A stretch of 64,000 nt of DNA from Alloacidobacterium sp035547425 (GTDB lineage Bacteria > Acidobacteriota > Terriglobia > Terriglobales > Acidobacteriaceae), in contig DASZUU010000051.1 of the NCBI GenBank assembly GCA_035547425.1, forward strand, positions 182,223 to 246,222, in the 5' to 3' direction. Of the stretch, positions 54,811 through 62,668 are shown one piece after another (position 1 is the first letter of the stretch; every line of letters starts with the position of its first letter). The position numbers were made by a program, and so were the translations under genes. Below the pieces are notes generated by a model. That model was not told the origin of the DNA, made no database searches, and saw only the letters and a list, made by a program, of their open reading frames with translations.

Positions 54811-54921
54811 AAGGCATCTGAGCCTGGAGGCAGCACGCAACTCCTCAATTTTTGCAGTAACTTCCTGATTTCAGTAATTCAATTATCGCGAGTATCCCTC
54901 GCGCGAAGGAGAAGCACCGCA

Positions 54922-55233
54922 ATGGCAACTGCAACTGTAGCCACTACCTTTACTCCGCTGCACGACCGCATCCTGGTTCGCCGCGTAGACGAGGGCGAGA
55001 CTGTTCGTGGCGGAATCATCATTCCCGACACTGCCAAGGAAAAGCCCCAGGAAGGCGAAGTGATCGCCGTGGGCAAAGGCAAGTCCAACGACGAAGGCAA
55101 GGTCTTCCCGCTCGATGTGAAGGCGGGCGACCGTGTTCTCTTCGGCAAGTATTCCGGCACCGAAATCAAGATCGATGGCGAAGAGTTCCTCATTATGCGT
55201 GAGGAAGAAGTCCTCGGCATTTTGAAAAAGTAA
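54922..55233 (+). CDS. groES: Co-chaperonin GroES
   Basis: The 103-aa protein forms the heptameric lid of the chaperonin. FTPLHDRILVRRVDEGETVRGGIIIPDTAKEKPQEGEVIAVGKG covers the core and the mobile loop (residues 25-40), and GDRVLFGKYSGTEIKIDGEEFLIMREEEVLGI ends the chain. An N-terminal extension of about eight residues (MATATVAT) precedes the usual start. A GGAGAAG site lies upstream. It forms an operon with groEL under a CIRCE-type promoter. Confidence 0.97.
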   Translation: MATATVATTFTPLHDRILVRRVDEGETVRGGIIIPDTAKEKPQEGEVIAVGKGKSNDEGKVFPLDVKAGDRVLFGKYSGTEIKIDGEEFLIMREEEVLGILKK

Positions 55234-55240
55234 ATCGCTT

Positions 55241-55271
55241 CCCATGTCTTCTTCGCAGACATGGGGCACCC
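55241..55271. repeat. REP-like palindrome between groES and groEL
   Basis: CCCATGTC and GACATGGG pair around a 9-nt loop, followed by GCACCC. The same unit occurs at 62498-62530 and 62591-62619. Inside the operon it could stabilise the groES message or tune the groES/groEL ratio. Confidence 0.7.
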
Positions 55272-55320
55272 GGATTTTCATTCGGAGCCAAAGGCTCCAC
55301 GATGTTAAGGAGAATTAGAA

Positions 55321-56988
55321 ATGGCAAAGCAGATTCTGCACGGAGAAGATTCCCGCCAGGCAATTCTGCGCGGCGTGAACACCCTTGCCGACGCAGTGAA
55401 GGTGACGCTCGGTCCCAAGGGCCGCAATGTCGTCATCGAGAAGAAGTTTGGTTCGCCGACGATCACCAAGGACGGCGTAACTGTAGCCAAGGAAATCGAG
55501 CTGAAGGACGCCCTTGAAAACATGGGCGCGCAGATGGTCCGCGAAGTTGCATCGAAGACTTCGGACGTTGCCGGCGACGGCACCACCACTGCCACCGTTC
55601 TGGCCCAGGCGATCTATCGCGAAGGCGTGAAGACGGTTGCCGCTGGCGCGAACCCGATGGCTCTGAAGCGCGGCATCGATAAGGCTGTCGAGGCCATCAA
55701 CGGCAAGCGCGATGAGAACGGCGTTGTTACCGGCGGCGCTCTCTCGAAGCTGTCGAAGCCGGTTTCCGGCGACATGATCGCCCAGGTCGGCACCATCTCG
55801 GCCAACAGCGACGCCACCATCGGCACCATCATTGCCGAGGCGATGAAGAAGGTCGGCAAGGACGGCGTCATCACGGTTGAAGAGTCGAAGACCCTTGAGA
55901 CTCAGCTCGACGTGGTGGAAGGTATGCAGTTTGATCGCGGCTACCTGAGCCCCTACTTCGTGACCGATCCGGACCGCATGGAAGCAGTGCTTGAGGATCC
56001 CTACATCCTGATCTACGAGAAGAAGATCAGCTCGATGAAGGACCTTCTGCCCCTGCTCGAGCAGGTTGCCCGCAGCGGCAAGCCGCTCGTCATCATCGCG
56101 GAAGACGTAGACGGCGAAGCACTGGCCACCCTCGTGGTCAACAAGCTGCGCGGCACACTGAACGTTGCTGCCGTCAAGGCTCCCGGCTTCGGCGACCGCC
56201 GCAAGGCCATGCTTGGCGACATCGCCATCCTGACCGGCGGCAACGCCATCACCGAAGACCTCGGCCTGAAGCTTGAGAACCTCAAGATTGAAGACCTGGG
56301 CCGTGCGAAGCGCGTCACCATCGACAAGGACAACACGACGATCGTCGAAGGCCGTGGAGATTCCAAGGCAATCGAAGGCCGCGTGAAGGAAATCCGCAGC
56401 CAGGTCGAGAAGACCACCTCTGATTATGATCGCGAGAAGCTCCAGGAGCGCCTTGCCAAGCTGGTCGGCGGCGTGGCCGTCATCAAGGTCGGTGCAGCTA
56501 CCGAAACCGAGATGAAGGAGAAGAAGGCTCGCGTAGAAGACGCAATGCACGCAACCCGCGCTGCCGTGGAAGAAGGCATCGTCCCGGGTGGTGGTGTGGC
56601 TCTGGTTCGTTCGGCTCCCGCTGTTGACGAGCTTATCAAGACGCTCGAAGGCGACGAGAAGATCGGCGCCCAGATCGTCCGCCGCGCCATTGAAGAGCCG
56701 CTGCGCCAGATCGTCGGCAATGCCGGTGAAGAGGGCGCTGTGGTTGTGGGCAAGATCAGCGAGCACAAGGAACCGCACTTCGGCTACAACGCCGGAACCG
56801 GCGTTTACGAAGACCTGGTCAAGGCCGGCGTCATCGATCCGACGAAGGTAACCCGCACTGCCCTGCAGAACGCGGCATCCATTGCCGGCCTGATGCTGAC
56901 CACCGAAGCCATGGTTTCGGAGATCCCCGAGCCCAAGGCTGCTGCTCCCGCAGGTGGACACGGCGGCGGCATGGAAGGCATGTACTGA
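55321..56988 (+). CDS. groEL: Chaperonin GroEL
   Basis: The 555-aa ATPase forms the double-ring folding chamber. The equatorial ATP-binding motifs are TLGPKGRNVVIEKKFG and VAGDGTTTATVLAQ; the apical domain has the substrate-binding hydrophobic helices; the signature AAVEEGIVPGGGVAL is near residue 415. The C-terminal tail GGHGGGMEGMY is shorter in GGM repeats than E. coli. An AAGGAG site lies 8 nt upstream. Codon use here is clearly stronger in bias than in the neighbours, as expected for a highly expressed gene. Confidence 0.98.
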   Translation: MAKQILHGEDSRQAILRGVNTLADAVKVTLGPKGRNVVIEKKFGSPTITKDGVTVAKEIELKDALENMGAQMVREVASKTSDVAGDGTTTATVLAQAIYREGVKTVAAGANPMALKRGIDKAVEAINGKRDENGVVTGGALSKLSKPVSGDMIAQVGTISANSDATIGTIIAEAMKKVGKDGVITVEESKTLETQLDVVEGMQFDRGYLSPYFVTDPDRMEAVLEDPYILIYEKKISSMKDLLPLLEQVARSGKPLVIIAEDVDGEALATLVVNKLRGTLNVAAVKAPGFGDRRKAMLGDIAILTGGNAITEDLGLKLENLKIEDLGRAKRVTIDKDNTTIVEGRGDSKAIEGRVKEIRSQVEKTTSDYDREKLQERLAKLVGGVAVIKVGAATETEMKEKKARVEDAMHATRAAVEEGIVPGGGVALVRSAPAVDELIKTLEGDEKIGAQIVRRAIEEPLRQIVGNAGEEGAVVVGKISEHKEPHFGYNAGTGVYEDLVKAGVIDPTKVTRTALQNAASIAGLMLTTEAMVSEIPEPKAAAPAGGHGGGMEGMY

Positions 56989-57023
56989 GCTTCGCTTCCA
57001 GTCAATTGCGGCTTTGCCGCAGC

Positions 57024-57053
57024 AAAAGCCCTCGCTTCGCGCGAGGGCTTTTG
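57024..57053 (+). terminator. Rho-independent terminator of groESL
   Basis: AAAAGCCCTCGC pairs with GCGAGGGCTTTT around TTCGC, followed by a T-rich run. It lies 35 nt after the groEL stop. Confidence 0.9.
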
Positions 57054-57064
57054 TTTTGTTTACA

Positions 57065-58771
57065 ATGAAGCCGCTGGTCATTCCTGTTGCTCAGGACGCT
57101 TGCATGCTTCAGTTTGACGAGGCTCACAGAAAAGTCCACTATCCCGACGATCGACGTTTTCGCATCTGGATTCGTCCGTCGATCCTGCTGATTCTGATTC
57201 TCGCCGTACTTATTCCGTTGGCGATTGCATGGATAGAGTATGCGGTTTTCGGGCTGCCGCATATTGCTTCTTCGCCCGCTTCTGTAGAAGGAGCCGCCAC
57301 CGGGCCGCATGGCTTCCCCGTCTGGATTCGGTGGTCGCATTTCTTCAACATGTTTTTCCTCTTCATGTTGATGCGCAGCGGCCTGTCGATTTTAATGGAT
57401 CACCCTCGACTCTACTTGAATGATCACTGCACCCCAGGCAGTGAATGGCTACGTTTCACGCCGCTCCGCGTACCCACCGACAAAATATGGACAGCCAAGC
57501 AGGATGCGCGCTACATTTCGCCGCTCATCTCCACTCCCGGCTACAGGCACACGGTTGGCATTGCCCGCGCCTGGCATTTCATCACTGTCTACGGATTCGT
57601 GCTGACGGGCGTCTTTTTTGTCTGCGGCCTTTTAACCAGCGACCAGTGGATGCGTCTGGTTCCGACTTCTACCAGCGTCGTCGTCGATGCGTGGAATACA
57701 TTCGTGTATTACGCCGCCTTTCATCTGCCGCCGGAGCCGAACGGCTTCTACGGATACAACGCGCTGCAGCAACTCGCTTACTTTGCCACGATCTTCATTA
57801 TGGCTCCGCTCTCGATTCTTACCGGCATGGCCATGTCTCCGGCGCTGGTCAACCGCTGGCCTGGATACGCGCGTCTTTTTGGCGGACGGCAGATGGCGCG
57901 GTCAATTCACTTCCTGATGCTGTCGGGCTTCGCTTCATTTGTCGTGATCCACGTCACGCTTGTCGTCATGACCGGCTTCAGGCGCAACATGAACCACATT
58001 GTGCTGGGTGTCGACGATGAACGCATTACCGGGCTGGTACTTGGGTGCATCGGAATCGGCATCGTGATTCTGTCATGGGTGGCAGCGCACTATATTTCAT
58101 GGTTTTTCCCGCGCGGCTTACAACATGCCCAGAAAGCTATCTCGCAGCCGGTGCGTCTGATTACGCTGGACCGGCTGATTCCACAACAGACGTACACGCG
58201 GGCACAGATTTCGCCGCGCTTCTGGCCAAACGGTAATTTGCCGGAGCGCAATGACTGGAAGCAGATGGAAGCCAATGGATTTGTGGATTTTCGCTTAAAG
58301 GTAGGCGGCCTGGTTCAATGCCCGATGGAGCTTTCGCTGGCCGATATGCGGGCTTTGGGAGAGGAAGAATCCATTACGCTGCACCATTGCATTCAGGGCT
58401 GGTCAGGCGTGGCTCAATGGAAGGGGCTTTCTCTGCGCAAGCTGATGGAAGTAGTAAAGCCTTTGCCGGAAGCGCGTGTGCTCGCATTTTATTCCTTCGG
58501 CAACTCACTTTACGGCGGCACCTACTACGATACGCAGAGCATTGAAAACGCCAGCAAGCCGCAAAGCATGCTCGCTTTTGAGATGAACGGTGAGCCGCTG
58601 AGCAGCCTCTATGGCGCGCCTGTTCGCCTTCGCGTGGAGAATCAGCTTGGCTACAAGATGGTGAAATGGATCGAGCGCATCGAATTTGTTGCGTCAGAAA
58701 AACTGCTCGGGAAGGGTGAGGGCGGCTCGAATGAAGACGATGAATACTTCGACCTGCTCCCGAATATCTGA
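57065..58771 (+). CDS. Cytochrome b fused to a sulfite-oxidase-type molybdopterin domain
   Basis: The protein is 568 aa from the ATG at 57065, which follows the groEL terminator (an in-frame ATG at 57104 is possible). Residues 35-375 form a multi-helix cytochrome-b-type membrane domain with several histidines (WIRWSHFFNMFF, GYRHTVGIARAWHFITVYG, SIHFLMLSGFASFVVIHVTLVVMTGF). Residues 410-560 are a molybdopterin oxidoreductase domain; the likely Mo-ligand Cys442 lies in ITLHHCIQGWSGVAQWKG. In MsrPQ these two functions sit on separate proteins; here they are one chain. It could be a membrane-linked reductase. The substrate is unknown. The next gene starts on its last base. Confidence 0.85.
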   Translation: MKPLVIPVAQDACMLQFDEAHRKVHYPDDRRFRIWIRPSILLILILAVLIPLAIAWIEYAVFGLPHIASSPASVEGAATGPHGFPVWIRWSHFFNMFFLFMLMRSGLSILMDHPRLYLNDHCTPGSEWLRFTPLRVPTDKIWTAKQDARYISPLISTPGYRHTVGIARAWHFITVYGFVLTGVFFVCGLLTSDQWMRLVPTSTSVVVDAWNTFVYYAAFHLPPEPNGFYGYNALQQLAYFATIFIMAPLSILTGMAMSPALVNRWPGYARLFGGRQMARSIHFLMLSGFASFVVIHVTLVVMTGFRRNMNHIVLGVDDERITGLVLGCIGIGIVILSWVAAHYISWFFPRGLQHAQKAISQPVRLITLDRLIPQQTYTRAQISPRFWPNGNLPERNDWKQMEANGFVDFRLKVGGLVQCPMELSLADMRALGEEESITLHHCIQGWSGVAQWKGLSLRKLMEVVKPLPEARVLAFYSFGNSLYGGTYYDTQSIENASKPQSMLAFEMNGEPLSSLYGAPVRLRVENQLGYKMVKWIERIEFVASEKLLGKGEGGSNEDDEYFDLLPNI

Positions 58772-59424
58772 TGCCCAGCGAACATCGCCATCCATGGTTT
58801 CGAGTCGAAGAGCATGAGCGCGCGCAGCATGTGGTTGGATTGCTGGACAGGCTACGCCTCAGTTGGCTACTTGCGCATTTCCCTCCACGCATCGTATGGG
58901 CAGCCTATGTCTTCATCAATGGATTTCTCACCATCGCCTTGCTTGCCGTGCTCGCTTTCCTGACACGCACGCCTTTTGTCTTTCCATCGCTCGGGCCGAC
59001 TGCCTATTTGTTTTTCTTTACTCCATTGGCAGAGGCAGCCAGCCCTCGTCATGCCATTCTGGGGCACGCCGTAGGGTTGGTCTGCGGATATGGCGCCTAC
59101 ATGCTAACCGGCTCGCACGGTTTTGCAGGAACAGCGCTGCAGGAAGCCTACTGGCCGGAGGTGCTGGCCGCGGCACTTTCGCTGGCAGCAACCGGCGCGG
59201 TTATGGTGCTTTTGCGAGTCAGCCATCCTCCGGCAGGAGCAACGACCCTGATCGTTTCGCTGGGAATCCTGACCAAGGTCGAGAGCTTATTCATTATTGA
59301 AGTGGCAGTGATTCTGCTGACGGCGCAGGCGTGGGCCATCAATCGCGCGGCTGGATTGGATTATCCGCTATGGGAAAAGCGTCCGAAATCTCTTCAAAAA
59401 ATGACTGTTTTTCCCGAAAATTGA
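58771..59424 (+). CDS. HPP-family membrane protein
   Basis: The 217-aa protein has an N-terminal polar tail and about five membrane helices. The family motifs are PSLGPTAYLFF (residues 71-81) and the name-giving HPPAGATTLIVSLG (residues 151-164). HPP proteins have been linked to nitrite transport in cyanobacteria and plastids. The 1-nt overlap with the molybdopterin fusion gene suggests a shared role, possibly with an oxyanion, though this is inference. Confidence 0.88.
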   Translation: MPSEHRHPWFRVEEHERAQHVVGLLDRLRLSWLLAHFPPRIVWAAYVFINGFLTIALLAVLAFLTRTPFVFPSLGPTAYLFFFTPLAEAASPRHAILGHAVGLVCGYGAYMLTGSHGFAGTALQEAYWPEVLAAALSLAATGAVMVLLRVSHPPAGATTLIVSLGILTKVESLFIIEVAVILLTAQAWAINRAAGLDYPLWEKRPKSLQKMTVFPEN

Positions 59425-59561
59425 CCAAAAATTGATGCTATGGACACTCTACTTGGTAATACGCAAAAGTAACCAAGTTTTAGGTTACTTTAATTGATAG
59501 TTCGGCTATTCTAAATTCAGTAAATCTCACAATTTTCCTAAACGGTTTGAGGGGTAACAGG

Positions 59562-61007
59562 ATGAAACGCTCATTGCTGTTCATCATCCTGCTATGTGTA
59601 TGCTGCGGAGCAAGTTGCCGATCTGCACAAGCGGAAGATGACAACTTGCCGGATGCTCCGTCGCCGAACGCAGCTGAAATCACACCCAGCCAACCATTTC
59701 CACGCCACTATCGCCCGGCCATGCCAGTCACGACGCTGACGTGGGGAATGAAATTGCAGTACGCGGTTCGCAGCACCGGATCATTCCGCAATTTTCTGGA
59801 AGCCGGATTCGTAGCCGGTATTCCCAATCTGCCGTCTGCCTTACCGCAACCGCAGCCACCCGCCACCATTACGATTGACGGCGTACAGAATTACGCCAAC
59901 GCGATGGACGCCTGGGGCGACTCCATGGACACGTGGCGCCGCTCGAGCGAAGACGAGCTTCGCTATCGTGGACGACGGTTTGCGGTCGGTTTGTCTACCG
60001 CTGAAACGCGCCAGATCCTCAGCAATTTTGTTCTGCCGGTGGCGCTTCGACAGGATCCCCGTTATGTTCCGGCGTATATCGACGGCAGCTTTGGCCAGCG
60101 AATGTGGCATGCGGTAAGCGCCATTGCGGTCACACGCAGCGATAGCGGCGCACTGGTGCCGAATTACTCGAAGATAGGTGGAACTGTTGCGGCGGCGTAT
60201 CTGGGCAAAGCTGTTTACTCGAAGGAATTTAATGTCCCGCAGCTGAATACCGGCCAGTTTGCCCGGCGCTATATCGTTTACAGTCTTGCCGGCGACCTCG
60301 CAACCAACGTTGGGCGCGAACTGGTGCGCACAGCGATTAAGCCGGATATCGAGATGTACTCTTCGCAGGGAGTTGCCACGGAGGACTCGTACTATCCGCT
60401 TTCAGCCGGAGGAAAATTCTTCTATTGGGTACGAAGCACGTGGGGCATGCGCAACTTTATTCAAGGCGCTCTGATAGCCGGTATGCCTGATATTCCGGAC
60501 CAGCCGGCGCAACCGGGTGTGCCCAATATCACTACCGAACAACAGGCCCTTGCTTTCGATGCGATTTTTGTCCAGTACGGCAAAGATGTTCAGGCATGGC
60601 GCGACAACCTGGAAGAGGGTGTCCGCTACCACGAGCGGCGGCTCATCGGCGGCGTCGGCGAATCGGAGACGCAGCAGTTTTTGGCGAACTTCGCGCTACC
60701 GGCAGCGATTGGAATGGACCCGCGCTATATTCCCCTTGGTCCCGGCCACTCGGGAAGCTCGCGTATGGGAAATGCCTTGTCCAGCGTTGTCATGGGACAT
60801 ACGGATTCGGGCCGAAAGTTCATCAATGTTCCGCTGCTGGCCGGAACTGTAGGCGCAGCGTTCATGGCTAAAGATCTGTACTATCCCAAGCTTGGTTTGC
60901 CTGAGTTGGAGAAGAACAGCGTCATGACCAAGACCATCGGCTTCAATCTGGCGGCAGATGGGCTGTTGAATCTCTTTAACGAATACTTCATTCACAAGGG
61001 CTTCTAG
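59562..61007 (+). CDS. Secreted protein with two internal repeats, unknown function
   Basis: The 481-aa protein starts MKRSLLFIILLCVCC with a signal peptide; a cysteine near the cleavage region could make it a lipoprotein. Right after it comes DDNLPDAPSPNAAE, a LPDAPS-type motif I associate with acidobacterial exported proteins. The rest consists of two homologous halves, about residues 60-260 and 285-475. Matching segments include SFRNFLEAGFVAGIPNLP / GMRNFIQGALIAGMPDIP, STAETRQILSNFVLPVALRQDPRYVP / GESETQQFLANFALPAAIGMDPRYIP and SDSGALVPNYSKIGGTVAAAYLGK / TDSGRKFINVPLLAGTVGAAFMAK. No known family was recognised. A terminator follows. Confidence 0.85.
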   Translation: MKRSLLFIILLCVCCGASCRSAQAEDDNLPDAPSPNAAEITPSQPFPRHYRPAMPVTTLTWGMKLQYAVRSTGSFRNFLEAGFVAGIPNLPSALPQPQPPATITIDGVQNYANAMDAWGDSMDTWRRSSEDELRYRGRRFAVGLSTAETRQILSNFVLPVALRQDPRYVPAYIDGSFGQRMWHAVSAIAVTRSDSGALVPNYSKIGGTVAAAYLGKAVYSKEFNVPQLNTGQFARRYIVYSLAGDLATNVGRELVRTAIKPDIEMYSSQGVATEDSYYPLSAGGKFFYWVRSTWGMRNFIQGALIAGMPDIPDQPAQPGVPNITTEQQALAFDAIFVQYGKDVQAWRDNLEEGVRYHERRLIGGVGESETQQFLANFALPAAIGMDPRYIPLGPGHSGSSRMGNALSSVVMGHTDSGRKFINVPLLAGTVGAAFMAKDLYYPKLGLPELEKNSVMTKTIGFNLAADGLLNLFNEYFIHKGF

Positions 61008-61020
61008 TCAGGATAAGGAG

Positions 61021-61051
61021 AAAACCCGCACATTTCTGTGCGGGCTTTTTT
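61021..61051 (+). terminator. Rho-independent terminator
   Basis: CCCGCACA and TGTGCGGG pair around TTTC, followed by CTTTTTT. It lies 14 nt after the duplicated secreted-protein gene and close to the convergent transporter gene end. Confidence 0.88.
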
Positions 61052-61061
61052 ATGCCTGTCA

Positions 61062-62159
61062 TCAGAGATGAAACAGGTGATCGGCCCCGACAACCAATCC
61101 CAGTGTGATGATTGCAATCGCGATTTCTCCGACAGCTCCCACAATAAAAGGACGGACGCCTTGCTTGCCCAGTTCACGAAAGCTGGTTCTCAGGCCAACC
61201 CCGGCAAACGTAAGCAAAAAGACCCAGCGGGAAAGATTTCCCAGCGATCCCAACTGCGGCTTGGTGAAAAAGCCAATCGTGGCGAGCAGGGAGACGAGCA
61301 GAAATCCAAGCACGAATTTCGGGAACTTCTTCCAGAGAAACGCTGCCTTATTTGTGACCTCTGCTGCCTGCCCCTTCGACGCCCAATAGATGGCGTATCC
61401 CAAAACCACAAAACCGATGAGTGCGTTGCGGCAGGTCTTGGCCAGCACGGCAAATTTTCCCGCCGCATCGGAATAGATGGCCCCAGCTGCTGTGGCTTCC
61501 GCCGTGTTATCGACAGCGAGCCCTGTCCATAGCCCGTAGGCATGGTCGCTGAGATGCAACGCGTGGCCGATGAGGGGAAAGATGAAAAGAGAAATGGCTC
61601 CGAGGGCCAGGATGGCGGCAATGGCATAAGAGGACTCTTCCTCGTCGGCATCAATAGCTCCCTGCGTGGCGATAATGGCTGATACGCCGCAGACGGAGGA
61701 ACCCACGGCGAGCAGCGATATGAGCTTGGGCGGAAGTTTGAAGCCGCGCCCGAGATACGTCATGAACGTGAGCGCCAATGCCAGTTCAATGAAAACAAGA
61801 ATGAGGCTGAGGCCGCCCAGACGCAGAATGGCTCCAAGAATGAAGCGCGCTCCAAGCAGGACAATTCCTGCCTTGAGCCAGAATTCGTAGGTTGCGACAC
61901 CGGCACGGAAAATTTCAGGCACACCCACAGTGTTCGCAATCGCGAGGCCGATGAGGATGGCCCACAGAACATATTCGATATTGGGGAGGACAAGATGATG
62001 CGCTTTGCCGTACCGGGCAATGAATTGCTCGATGAATTTACCGGCATAACCAACGGCGAATAGCAAAAGGATTCCGGGGATGAGCCGCAGGAAGCTGTTT
62101 AGAACTCCTGTCGGACGGTCCTGCACATGGGGCTGAGAAATTGCGACGGAATCTGCCAT
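61062..62159 (-). CDS. YeiH-type putative sulfate exporter family transporter
   Basis: The 365-aa membrane protein has about ten helices and the YeiH/UPF0324 features: AGIVLLGARFILGAIL, LLAVGSSVCGVSAIIATQGAIDADEEESSYAIAAI, GLAVDNTAEATAAGAIYSDAAGKFAVLAKTCRNALIGFVV and VFLLTFAGVGLRTSFRELGKQG. The ATG at 62159 follows an AAGGAGAA site, deciding this start. Family members are annotated as sulfate or sulfur-anion exporters with little direct proof. Directly upstream lie a 36-aa membrane peptide gene and a cysteine-rich leader ORF. Confidence 0.9.
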   Translation of the reverse strand: MADSVAISQPHVQDRPTGVLNSFLRLIPGILLLFAVGYAGKFIEQFIARYGKAHHLVLPNIEYVLWAILIGLAIANTVGVPEIFRAGVATYEFWLKAGIVLLGARFILGAILRLGGLSLILVFIELALALTFMTYLGRGFKLPPKLISLLAVGSSVCGVSAIIATQGAIDADEEESSYAIAAILALGAISLFIFPLIGHALHLSDHAYGLWTGLAVDNTAEATAAGAIYSDAAGKFAVLAKTCRNALIGFVVLGYAIYWASKGQAAEVTNKAAFLWKKFPKFVLGFLLVSLLATIGFFTKPQLGSLGNLSRWVFLLTFAGVGLRTSFRELGKQGVRPFIVGAVGEIAIAIITLGLVVGADHLFHL

Positions 62160-62169
62160 ATCGTTCTCC

Positions 62170-62280
62170 TTACCAGGGCACCGACTTGAGAATTCCAAAA
62201 CACACCAGCAGGACGAGAACGAGCGACAACAGAACGGCCCATGTATCGAGTGAAAGACTACGTTTTACAGATGTAGACAT
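62170..62280 (-). CDS. 36-aa single-helix membrane peptide upstream of the transporter
   Basis: An ORF from the ATG at 62280 encodes a basic N-terminus (MSTSVKRSLSLDTWAV), one hydrophobic helix rich in leucine and valine (residues 15-31), and the ending LKSVPW. A GGAG ribosome-binding site lies 9 nt upstream. Its stop is 10 nt before the transporter ATG, and the transporter's ribosome-binding site lies in this gap. The DTWAVLL...VPW pattern resembles the first segment of longer YeiH-type transporters, so it may be a detached N-terminal helix or a small subunit. Too short for a sure homology call. Confidence 0.65.
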   Translation of the reverse strand: MSTSVKRSLSLDTWAVLLSLVLVLLVCFGILKSVPW

Positions 62281-62356
62281 ATACAAATGCTCCAATGTGC
62301 AAATTGCATTGCAATGTGGGGGTGAAAAATTTTTATTGGGAGACAGGCGGGCGCGA

Positions 62357-62413
62357 TCAGCGGCAACAACAGCCGGAGCAACAATAAGCCGCGATGGGAA
62401 GCAGGTGCTTCAT
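62357..62413 (-). CDS. Cysteine-rich leader peptide ORF
   Basis: An 18-codon ORF reads MKHLLPIAAYCCSGCCCR. Five of seven consecutive codons near its end are cysteine codons. It lies 76 nt upstream of the membrane-peptide/transporter pair on the same strand. Cys-codon-rich leader ORFs upstream of sulfur genes are known from mycobacteria, where cysteine starvation stalls the ribosome and relieves attenuation. There is only a weak ribosome-binding site (CAGG). Function is inferred from composition and position. Confidence 0.5.
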   Translation of the reverse strand: MKHLLPIAAYCCSGCCCR

Positions 62414-62497
62414 GCCTGTGGCATTTGTAACACAACTAATTTGAAGAGTTTGTTAATTTTTGCGGAGCCGAGGGCATCCTGAGCAGGAGCTCTGCGT

Positions 62498-62619
62498 GGG
62501 TGCCCCACGTCTCGATTTTGAGACGTGGGGTTATAGCGGTGGTCGAGTTTTCGTCATGATGTGGCTGGAGATTCGTGAGGATGAGATGATCCCATGTCTT
62601 TACAAGACATGGGGCACCC
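62498..62619. repeat. REPIN-like pair of inverted palindromic units
   Basis: Two REP-like hairpins face each other. One is GGGTGCCCCACGTCTC-N6-GAGACGTGGGG (62498-62530) and the other CCCATGTC-N7-GACATGGGGCACCC (62591-62619). Their GGGTGCCCC and GGGGCACCC ends point outward in inverted orientation, 60 bp apart. A third copy lies between groES and groEL. Such doublets are the form in which REP sequences usually spread. Confidence 0.7.
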
Positions 62620-62668
62620 TTTGTTGATTGGCCAGTTGGCATCCTAATGCGCTTTTTATAAACAGCGG

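Noticed and set aside
55315..57081. 588-codon open frame antisense to groEL
   Set aside because: It mirrors groEL almost exactly, has no recognisable domain, and is explained by the strong codon bias of groEL, which removes stops from the opposite frame.
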